A stretch of 64,000 nucleotides of DNA from Streptomyces violaceoruber (GTDB taxonomy: Bacteria > Actinomycetota > Actinomycetes > Streptomycetales > Streptomycetaceae). The notes under the pieces were generated by a model, which was not told the DNA's origin, made no database searches, and saw only the letters and a list, made by a program, of their open reading frames with translations. The position numbers and the translations under genes were made by a program. The stretch spans positions 1,364,001 to 1,428,000 of the forward strand of contig NZ_CP137734.1 of the NCBI RefSeq assembly GCF_033406955.1, read 5' to 3'. This document shows, in pieces, positions 16,891 to 24,176 of the stretch (position 1 is the first letter of the stretch; the number at the start of each line of letters is the position of its first letter).

Positions 16891-19800
16891 TTACCGTCCG
16901 GTGCCGTCGTCGCCGCCGCCGTCCGCGCCGCCGTCCGCGTCCGCGGCGAGCCGGTGGACGGTGCCGTCCTCGGCGAACAGCTCGCTCAGTTCGAAGTCGA
17001 AGCCCTCCGCCTGGGCGAGCGCCACCAGCCGCATGGCCGCCAGCGAGGACCCGCCCAGCGCCAGGAACGGCGTGTGGACGTCGACCTGTCCGACCTGGAG
17101 CACCTCCGCCCAGATCGCGGCCAGCGCGATCTCGTCCTCGGTGGTGGGGGCCGTGGTGACCCCGGCGGTCGCGGCGGTGCCGCGGGCCGGGAACAGCGCC
17201 CGCGCACCGGTGTCCGCGGGCCGGGGCTCGGCCGCCGGGCCGGGCCGGTTCGCCGCGATGTGCTCGGCGAGTTTGCCCACGGGGGTGGTGCCGCCGTCGG
17301 CGATGGCCTCCAGGACGCCGCGGAAGGCGCCCAGGATGCGCTCCACCGACTCCGCGTCGAAGAACGCCAGGTCGTACTTGACCTGGAAGAAGAGCTGCTC
17401 CTCGGGCATCGCCTCGATGGCGAACGGGTAGTTGGTCCAGCCGACGTAGCGCTCCTGGCGCACGTCGAGGCCGCCCCGGCCGGTCCAGCCGGTGCCCCGG
17501 GGGAAGTTCTCGAAGATCAGCAGCGACTCGAACAGGGGCTGGCCGCTGGGCAGGTCGGTGCGCTGCTGGATCAGCGGCAGCGGGTAGTGGTCGTGGGAGC
17601 GGGCGGCGACCTGGGTGCGCTGGATCTGCTGGAGCCAGCGGCCGACGGGCTGCTCGGGCTCCAGGTTCACCCGCATCGGGAGGCTGTTGATGAAGATGCC
17701 GACGATGTCCTCGACCCCGGCCAGCCCGACCGGGCGGTGGGTGATGGTGATGCCGAAGCAGACGTCGTCCTGGCCGCTGCACCCGCCCACGACCACGGCC
17801 CAGGCGCCCTGTACCAGGGAGTTCAGGGTCAGCTGGTTGGCGCGGCCGTACGCGAGCAGCCGTTCGGTCAGCTCCTCGCCGAGGTCGAGGCGGGCCTCGG
17901 CGTGCATCTCCTGCGAGCTGGCGGAGAGGCCGAGCTGCGCGGAGCGGCCGATGACGGTCGGGCGGCGGAAGCCGGCCAGCCGCTCCAGCCAGTAGTCCCG
18001 GGCGCCCTCGATGTCCTCGTGCTCCAGGAAGGACACGTAGTCGCCGAAGGAACGCGTGGGGCGCAGTTCGGGCAGCCGTCCTTCGAGACCGGAGTGGTAG
18101 ATCTCCAGGGAGTCGCGCAGCAGGACGAAGAGCGACCACGCGTCGAGGATCAGGTGGTGGTAGCTCATCACCAGCTTGTACGTGGTGGCGCCGAGCCGGA
18201 CCATGGTCAGCCGGAACAGGGGCGCCCGCTCGTAGGGGAAGCCGCGGCGCCGGTCCTCGTCGAGGTAGCGCTCCAGCAGCTCCTTCTGCTCCGCCTCGGT
18301 GCGCTCGGACCAGTCCAGGACGGTCCAGCCCAGCTCGGCGGTGCGCTGCACCGCCTGGAGCGGTTCGGACAGGCCCTTGGTGGCGATCCAGACCCGCAGG
18401 ATCTCGTGCCGGTCGACGACCTGCTGCCAGGCCCGGTGGTACGCGTCGAGGTCGACCTCGCCGTCGACCGCGTACAGGAACTGCTCGAAGTAGACGCCGG
18501 AGTCCGGGTCGAGCAGCGAGTGGAACAGCATGCCCTTCTGCATCTCGGTGAGCGGGTAGACCGTCTCGATGCCGTCGGGGTCGGCGGCGACCGCGCGCAC
18601 CGCGGCCAGGTCCTCCTCGGCGAGGGTGAAGCCCTGCGGGTCGGGGGAGCCGGACGGGGCGGGGCCGGTGCCGCCCTGTGCCGCCATGAAGGCGGCGGTC
18701 TCGGCGACGGTGGGGGTGGCGAAGACCTGGGTGGCGCTCAGGCCGATGCCGTCGCGGTTGGCCTTGGCGCTGATCAGGAAGCCCTGGATGGAGTCGCCGC
18801 CCAGCGCGAAGAAGTTGTCGTGGATGCCGACGGCCGGCAGGTCCAGGGTCTCGGCCCACAGCGCGCACAGGTAGCTCTCGAGTTCGTTGCGCGCGGCCGT
18901 GTAGTCCTCGGCCAGTTCCAGGTGGGCGCCCGGCAGTTCGTGCAGGGAGCGGCGGTCGACCTTGCCGTTGTGGGTGAGCGGGATCGCGTCGATGACGGTG
19001 AAGGCGGCCGGGACCATGTAGTACGGCAGCCGGTCGCCCAGGTGGGCGCGGATCGCGGCGGCGGTGGGCGGCTCCCCGTCGCAGGTCAGGTGGGCGACCA
19101 GCCGCTGGTGACCGCCCGCGCCGCGCAGCCCGGAGGCGACGGCGCCGGTGACGCCGGGGACTTCGAGCAGCCGGGCCTCCACCTCGCCCAGCTCCACCCG
19201 GTAACCGGCGATCTTGACCTGGTCGTCCATCCTGCCGAGGAGTTCGAGCCGGCCGTCCTCGGACTGCCGGGCCAGGTCGCCGGTGCGGAACACCCGGCCG
19301 CCCTCGGTGTCGGCGAACTTCTCGGCGGTGAGCCGGGGCAGCCGGTCGTAGCCCTCGGCCATGCCCACGCCGGCCAGGCACAGCTCGCCCGTCTCGCCCG
19401 GCGGGACCGGGGCGAGGCCGGCGTCGAGGATCCGGGGGGTCAGCTCGGCGGGGTGGCCGACCGGCACGAAGCCGTCGTACACGGCGCCGGGCAGGCACTC
19501 CCAGTAGGTGCTGTAGAGGGCCTCGGTGAGTCCGTAGACGTTGAACAGCCGGGCGGACAGGCCGGTGGCGAAGTACTTCTCCGGCAGCGCGCCGGGCATC
19601 ACGTCGCTGCTGCAGAAGACGTACTTCAGCGAGGTGTTGGCGGCGAAGCCGGGGTTCTCCAGGATGCCGGAGAGCAGCGCCGGGACGACCATCAGCGTCG
19701 TCACGGAACCGCTGTTGATCAGCTCGACCAGCCGGTCGGGGTCCTTGTGGTCGCCCGGCGGGACGATGACCACGGTGCCGCCGGAGAGCACCGGCCAGAA

Positions 19801-20406
19801 CACCTCGCGGACCAGGTTGGTGATGCTGAGGGTGGTGCGCAGCAGCTGGCGGTCGCCGGGTTCGAGCGGGAAGGTGCGCTGGAGCCAGCGCTGTCCGCTG
19901 AGCAGGGCCCGGTGCGTGAGCATCACGCCCTTGGGGGTGCCGGTGGATCCGGAGGTGTAGAAGATGAACGCCAGGGCGTCCGGGGCGAGTTCGACCGGCT
20001 CGGTGAGCGGTTCGGCGACCTCGTCGAGCAGGTCCTCGACGGCGAGCTGCCGGGTGCCGTCGGGCGCGGGCCCGTCGAGGAGGGCGCGCTCGGTGACGAC
20101 GAGCGTGGCGCCCGAGTACTCCAGGATGGTGGCGCGGCGCTCGTCGGGATCCTCCGGGTCGACCGGGACGCAGACTCCGCCCGCGCGCAGGATGCCGAAG
20201 AGTGCGGGGAGCAGCGCGAGGGAGCGCGACATGTGCAGTCCGACCCGGCTGCCGGGCCGGACGCCGCGGGCGACGAGGGCCGCGGCGACCCGGTCCGCAT
20301 CCGTCTCCACCTGGCCGTAGGTGGCCGACGAGTCCGAGAGGAGGGCTGCCGTGCGGGTGGGGGCCGAGGCGGCCTGCGCCGTGAGCAGGTCATGCAGGAA
20401 CGACAT
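16891..20406 (-). CDS. NRPS: adenylation - thiolation - condensation - thiolation
   Basis: 1171 residues. A domain (~1-500) with [12 protein letters not shown] and LGRMDDQVKIAGYRVE; T1 (FFALGGDSIQ, ~545); C domain (~625-1050) with an intact catalytic SYHHLILDAW motif; T2 (FLALGGSSLAAMRL, ~1115) at the C-terminus. The A4 region is SITNLVREVFW, so the Asp that holds the alpha-amino group (GrsA D235) is Thr. My reading of the code is T-N-R-M-F-S-V-Y-S-K, unlike proteinogenic amino-acid codes. It probably activates an acid lacking a free alpha-amine, for example a hydrazino, keto, hydroxy or N-modified acid. T2 has no cis A domain, so its substrate must be loaded in trans. Lack of an N-terminal C domain marks it as the initiating module. 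The upstream ribosome site is weak; the start is set by the domain beginning. Confidence 0.92.
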   Translation of the reverse strand: MSFLHDLLTAQAASAPTRTAALLSDSSATYGQVETDADRVAAALVARGVRPGSRVGLHMSRSLALLPALFGILRAGGVCVPVDPEDPDERRATILEYSGATLVVTERALLDGPAPDGTRQLAVEDLLDEVAEPLTEPVELAPDALAFIFYTSGSTGTPKGVMLTHRALLSGQRWLQRTFPLEPGDRQLLRTTLSITNLVREVFWPVLSGGTVVIVPPGDHKDPDRLVELINSGSVTTLMVVPALLSGILENPGFAANTSLKYVFCSSDVMPGALPEKYFATGLSARLFNVYGLTEALYSTYWECLPGAVYDGFVPVGHPAELTPRILDAGLAPVPPGETGELCLAGVGMAEGYDRLPRLTAEKFADTEGGRVFRTGDLARQSEDGRLELLGRMDDQVKIAGYRVELGEVEARLLEVPGVTGAVASGLRGAGGHQRLVAHLTCDGEPPTAAAIRAHLGDRLPYYMVPAAFTVIDAIPLTHNGKVDRRSLHELPGAHLELAEDYTAARNELESYLCALWAETLDLPAVGIHDNFFALGGDSIQGFLISAKANRDGIGLSATQVFATPTVAETAAFMAAQGGTGPAPSGSPDPQGFTLAEEDLAAVRAVAADPDGIETVYPLTEMQKGMLFHSLLDPDSGVYFEQFLYAVDGEVDLDAYHRAWQQVVDRHEILRVWIATKGLSEPLQAVQRTAELGWTVLDWSERTEAEQKELLERYLDEDRRRGFPYERAPLFRLTMVRLGATTYKLVMSYHHLILDAWSLFVLLRDSLEIYHSGLEGRLPELRPTRSFGDYVSFLEHEDIEGARDYWLERLAGFRRPTVIGRSAQLGLSASSQEMHAEARLDLGEELTERLLAYGRANQLTLNSLVQGAWAVVVGGCSGQDDVCFGITITHRPVGLAGVEDIVGIFINSLPMRVNLEPEQPVGRWLQQIQRTQVAARSHDHYPLPLIQQRTDLPSGQPLFESLLIFENFPRGTGWTGRGGLDVRQERYVGWTNYPFAIEAMPEEQLFFQVKYDLAFFDAESVERILGAFRGVLEAIADGGTTPVGKLAEHIAANRPGPAAEPRPADTGARALFPARGTAATAGVTTAPTTEDEIALAAIWAEVLQVGQVDVHTPFLALGGSSLAAMRLVALAQAEGFDFELSELFAEDGTVHRLAADADGGADGGGDDGTGR

Positions 20407-20493
20407 GCGTGGACACCATTTCCGTGTGGTCGGTGCGGACTGCGGTAGGGAAGGCGGTACGAGGGGTGGGCGCGGGGAGGTCCGGTGGACCCG

Positions 20494-22419
20494 TCAGTCC
20501 CGCGCGGCGCGGGTCGCGTCCACCCCGGAGGAGGTCGGGTCGGCGGGCCGGGCGGCGGCTGCCGCGTCCGGGACGCCGGTGAGCGCCGGTTTCCGCCGGT
20601 CCGGGTGCGGGCGGCCGGTACGCGCGGCTCCCGGAGCGTGGTCGGGTTGCCCGGCGGCTGCCTCGGCCGGGCCGTCCGCCGCGGTGCCGGCGGGGCCGTC
20701 GACGCCCGCACCGGTCCGCGCCGGCGTGTCGGGATACGGCACTTCGAGGGCCGGCGCTTCGGCGGCCGGCGCTTCGAGGGCCGGCACGTCGGACACCGGC
20801 GGCTTGTGGGCCGGCACGTCGAGGACCGGCACGCCGGACACCGGCGGCTTGTGGGCCGGCACGTCGAGGACCGGCGGATCTCGGTGGTCCCGGGCTTCGA
20901 GGACCGGCGGCTTGTGGGCCGGCAGGTCAGGCACCGGCGTTCCGGCGGCCGACGCGTCAGCCACCGCCCCTTCGAGGGCCGGCACGTCAGGGACCGGCGC
21001 TTCGCCGGCACGGGCCTCGGGCGCCGGCGGTTCCTGGACCGGCGCGTCAGGCACCGACGCGCCGGGCACCGGCGTCTCCTGGACCGGCGCGTCAGGCACG
21101 GGCGCTTCGGACACCGGCGCGTCGGACACCGGCGCTTCGGGGACCGTCCGCGGCCGGGGCGGGGGCAGCAGGGCCGCCGCGACCAGGGGCAGGGCGCCCG
21201 CGGTCAGGAAGACCCAGGTGGTGCCGGCCGTGGCGGCGAGGGTGCCGCCGAACAGCGAGCCGAACGGGATGACGCCCCAGGTCAGCCAGCGGTAGGCGGC
21301 GTTGACCCGGCCGAACAGGGGCAGCGGGATGGTCGCCTGACGGTAGGAGGTCACCGTCACGTTCCAGACCATGGACACCAGCCCGTAGACGAACAGCCCC
21401 AGGGCGATCACGGGCACCGCGGGCACGGCCAGGGCGAGGAAGCAGAGGCCGAGCAGCGGCGCACCGAACCGCATGACCGGCCCGTCGCCGACCGCATCGA
21501 GGATGCGTCCGGTCACCAGCCCGGCGAGGATGCTGCCGACCGCGAGGAAGGTGAGCAGCAGCCCGTACCCGGTCTCGGAGAGGCCGAGCCGTCCGGGGCG
21601 CACCGCCCACAGCGGCAGCATGGTCAGGCACATCGAGTAGGACAGGTTGTTGACGGCGGCGGCGGTCGCGAGCCGGGCGAGGTCCCCCCGACCGCGGAAG
21701 TAGCGCAGCCCCTCGCCGAGTTCGGCGACCAGGGATCCGAATGACGACCGCCGGCCGGCGCCGGCGCGAGCCGGTTCGGTTGCCGGCCGGGCGTGGCCGG
21801 CCGCCGCCTGCTCGACGGCCGCGGGCAGCAGTCCCAGCGCCCAGACGGTGACCACGTACAGGGCGACCACCACCGCCAGTCCGCCGCCGGAGCCCAGCGC
21901 CACCACGTAGCCGCCGAGTGCCGGACCGATCAGCTGCGCGAGGAACATCTGGGTGGACTGCAGGGAGGCGTTGGCCTTGGGGAGCTGCCCCACCGGGACC
22001 AGCCGGGGCAGCTGGGACTGGGCGGCCACGTCGACGAAGATGCCCGCGCAGCCGATGAGGAAGGCGGTGACGACCAGCGCCCACAGGGGCAGCCGGTCGG
22101 TGGCGGCCAGGGCGCACATGGCGGCCACCAGCGGCAGCCGGACCGCCGACGCCCAGCGCATGACGCTGCGGGGCGGGTACCGGTCGGCCAGCACCCCGGC
22201 GGGCAGGGTGGCGATGAGCCAGGGCAGCCGGACGGCGAGACCGACCGCACCGACCGCGACCGCGGAGCGGCTGATCCCGAGGGCCAGCAGCGGGACCGCG
22301 ATCTTGTAGATGCCGTCCGCCAGGTCCGAGGAGACCACGGCGGACTGGAAGAGCCGGAACGGCGGGCCGAGCCGCTCCTTGCCCGGGGTTTCCCGCCCCC
22401 TCCGGGTGGCACTCAACAT
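20494..22419 (-). CDS. MFS transporter with ~200-residue proline-rich repeat tail
   Basis: 641 residues from the ATG at 22419, whose first bases overlap the stop of the upstream ATP-grasp-like gene. Residues ~20-415 have the hydrophobic pattern of a 12-helix major facilitator (DHA3/tetracycline-macrolide exporter-like), including VLADRYPPRSVMR, the loop 2-3 motif. It most likely exports the product of the hydrazine NRPS cluster and gives self-protection. The C-terminal ~200 residues are a low-complexity Pro/Ala/Asp/Glu tail built from five-residue units (PVxDA, PVQE, VPAHKPP), absent from normal MFS proteins. It is predicted to be cytosolic and disordered. It resembles a fast-evolving minisatellite, and translation stays in frame because the unit length is a multiple of three. 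Confidence 0.87.
   Translation of the reverse strand: MLSATRRGRETPGKERLGPPFRLFQSAVVSSDLADGIYKIAVPLLALGISRSAVAVGAVGLAVRLPWLIATLPAGVLADRYPPRSVMRWASAVRLPLVAAMCALAATDRLPLWALVVTAFLIGCAGIFVDVAAQSQLPRLVPVGQLPKANASLQSTQMFLAQLIGPALGGYVVALGSGGGLAVVVALYVVTVWALGLLPAAVEQAAAGHARPATEPARAGAGRRSSFGSLVAELGEGLRYFRGRGDLARLATAAAVNNLSYSMCLTMLPLWAVRPGRLGLSETGYGLLLTFLAVGSILAGLVTGRILDAVGDGPVMRFGAPLLGLCFLALAVPAVPVIALGLFVYGLVSMVWNVTVTSYRQATIPLPLFGRVNAAYRWLTWGVIPFGSLFGGTLAATAGTTWVFLTAGALPLVAAALLPPPRPRTVPEAPVSDAPVSEAPVPDAPVQETPVPGASVPDAPVQEPPAPEARAGEAPVPDVPALEGAVADASAAGTPVPDLPAHKPPVLEARDHRDPPVLDVPAHKPPVSGVPVLDVPAHKPPVSDVPALEAPAAEAPALEVPYPDTPARTGAGVDGPAGTAADGPAEAAAGQPDHAPGAARTGRPHPDRRKPALTGVPDAAAAARPADPTSSGVDATRAARD
20716..21150 (-). 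repeat. 15-bp/45-bp in-frame minisatellite encoding the MFS tail
   Basis: The region is made of degenerate 15-bp units. Two 45-bp copies at 20791-20835 and 20836-20880 differ only in their last few bases, and a third partial copy begins near 20900. The period keeps the reading frame and encodes the repeated DVPAHKPPV peptide. Confidence 0.85.
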
Positions 22420-23801
22420 CGGTCCACCAGCACCACGGAGCTCATCAGGGCACCGTGGTGGGCGTTGAGGACGGGCCCGCCACCGGGGACGCCGTGCCGT
22501 ACCAGCACGCCCGAGGGGGCGCCGCCGAACATGAACGGGCCGACGACGAAGGGCACTTCGGCGTGTTCCAGGGCGCCGGTCTCCTGGTCCTGGAAGTCCA
22601 GCGCGAGCCGGTCCGGCGTCACATGGGTCTGCAGGATGTGGCGTCCGGCCCATCGGGCGTCCTCCAGCGCCCGGCGCCACTCCTCGTCCCGGACCTCGGG
22701 GCCGAGGACCACGCCGCCGCCGCCGTAGCCGCCGACGGGCTTGAGGACCAGTTCCGTGCGGTGGGCCAGGGCGTGCCGCAGCAGCGCGTCGCCGTCGGGG
22801 CCGGGTGCGGGGAACAGGGCCGTCCAGGGCAGGTGACGCTCGATCAGCCGCTGGTCGTCCCCGGGCAGCGCGTCCTTGTCCGCCCAGAGCCAGGCCATCG
22901 TGGTCTTGTCGCTGAGCAGCCAGGTCGCCTCGGAGGTGTGCATCCGCACCCGGCCGGCGCGCACGGAGCGGACCAGGGCGTCCAGGCCGGGGCTCGGCGG
23001 CTGGTCGAAGCTGAGGAAGAGCCGGAACACGGCGTCCACCCGCCGCCCGTCGAGCAGCAGGACGTCGTCCTCGCCGGTCTCCAGCCGGTCCATCGGGCAG
23101 GCGACGGTGTCCATGCCGTGCCGTCGGCCGCTCTCGCACATCGGGGCCAGCCAGGCGAGGAACGCGTCGGGGTCCTCCAGTCCGGGTGCCGCGCCCTTGC
23201 TGAACACGGGAATGGCGACCCGCGCCCCTTCCGAAAGCCCCAGTGACGTACGGATTTCGGCGAAACGGGAATCCACGGCGGACGGCGGGGCGTCGATACG
23301 GTCCCCGCCGGGAAGCGGACGATAGAGATCACGGAATCGCGCGGCGAGGAGATCGGCCTGGAGTGTGCCGCCGAGCGCACCGTCGATATTGAATTCGACG
23401 AACCGGGGGACGCCGGACCGATAGACGATGTCGGGGCGCGCGGCGACGAGCAGGTGGTCGCCGAGAAGCTCCGTGCGCGACAGCAGCGGCGTGTCGGCCT
23501 CGTCCACCCCCAGCACGTCCTGGAGTTCGCCGACGGTGGTGGCCCTGCGGCGGCAGGCGTCGAGGATCAACCGCATCAGACGTGCGGAAACGCGGCCCAG
23601 TTCGTCGTAGTGGCTCCGGTCGACGAAGCTCGGGCGCACCGGGCGCCACGTTCCCATGGAACCGCTGATTCCGTCGTGGACGCTCCGCGCGCCGGTGACC
23701 GAACGGGCCAGGGCGCTTTCACGGAAGGACGGGGCGAGTTCACTCCAGATGTCGAACGAACGACGCGATGAACCGAGATTGTTCTCCATGCCCCCCCGCA
23801 T
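22413..23801 (-). CDS. ATP-grasp-like ligase (glutathionylspermidine-synthase/CP-ATP-grasp type)
   Basis: About 460 residues. The C-terminal half has an ATP-grasp nucleotide loop ELVLKPVGGYGGGGVVLG near residue 340 and a following QTHVTPDRLALDFQDQE segment. The N-terminal half contains FVEFNIDGALGG, reminiscent of the E-x-N metal/ATP residues of glutathionylspermidine synthase-like and circularly permuted ATP-grasp proteins. Such enzymes form amide bonds to a carboxylate; several act in peptide natural-product pathways. It is the first gene of the NRPS run and overlaps the MFS start by seven bases. Two close ATG starts exist (23801 and 23789), neither with an ideal ribosome site; the longer is listed. 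The substrate is unknown. It is not closely similar to the other ATP-grasp protein in the cluster. Confidence 0.78.
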   Translation of the reverse strand: MRGGMENNLGSSRRSFDIWSELAPSFRESALARSVTGARSVHDGISGSMGTWRPVRPSFVDRSHYDELGRVSARLMRLILDACRRRATTVGELQDVLGVDEADTPLLSRTELLGDHLLVAARPDIVYRSGVPRFVEFNIDGALGGTLQADLLAARFRDLYRPLPGGDRIDAPPSAVDSRFAEIRTSLGLSEGARVAIPVFSKGAAPGLEDPDAFLAWLAPMCESGRRHGMDTVACPMDRLETGEDDVLLLDGRRVDAVFRLFLSFDQPPSPGLDALVRSVRAGRVRMHTSEATWLLSDKTTMAWLWADKDALPGDDQRLIERHLPWTALFPAPGPDGDALLRHALAHRTELVLKPVGGYGGGGVVLGPEVRDEEWRRALEDARWAGRHILQTHVTPDRLALDFQDQETGALEHAEVPFVVGPFMFGGAPSGVLVRHGVPGGGPVLNAHHGALMSSVVLVDRC

Positions 23802-24176
23802 GTCCTGATGCCGCTTTCGCATTTCGCACAGGGGGTTTCCGCGTCCCCCCAGCCGCTGGAGCGGAACACTATCGCCACCTCGCCGGCACCGGTTCGACGC
23901 GCCGGAAGATGCCTCTCCGGCACGGAGCCCGGGACGAAGAAATCCCGCGTCGCACGCACGGGTCCGCGGACATCTTGCCGACGGGTCGCACGCAATCGGC
24001 AAATACCACTACGTGGACACCGGGTGGCGGCGGTCCGCGTCCACGGCGCTCGCGGCCGGGTGAACCTCTGTACGAACTCCGTTTCCCCGTTGTATGACTT
24101 CTCCCTATGTGATGGCGGAGCGTTCACCCGGAGCGCACGCTTCCGCTTGACAACGTTGTCCACCAGGGAAGGGTCC
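23802..24176. promoter_or_regulatory. Divergent promoter region between the NRPS operon and the GH92 gene
   Basis: 375 bases without a credible gene, slightly lower in GC than its surroundings (for example the run near 23995-24010). It must hold the only promoter for the ten-gene minus-strand cluster and the promoter of the GH92 gene. The one clear element is the palindrome at 24149-24160. No regulator gene of the cluster is adjacent. Confidence 0.6.
24149..24160. promoter_or_regulatory. Perfect 12-bp palindrome GACAACGTTGTC, LacI-type operator candidate
   Basis: The 12 bases form a perfect inverted repeat centred on CG, the geometry of LacI/GalR-family operators. It lies 17 bases before the GTG start of the GH92 gene, where a bound repressor would block transcription or initiation. 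TTGACA at 24147-24152 overlaps it and could also be a -35 element. Which regulator binds is unknown; a LacI protein is encoded at 59028-60113. Confidence 0.6.

Noticed and set aside
12608..17431. A very long plus-strand open frame (~1600 codons) opposite the NRPS genes, and similar long frames at 24105-27587 and 27720-31010 on the minus strand
   Set aside because: They are antisense shadows caused by GC-rich third positions. Their composition is Arg/Gly/Val/Gln-rich with no domains, while the opposite strand encodes complete families.
20716..21150. CRISPR-like repeat array
   Set aside because: Repeats are 15/45-bp units without unique spacers, are in frame and encode a proline-rich peptide.
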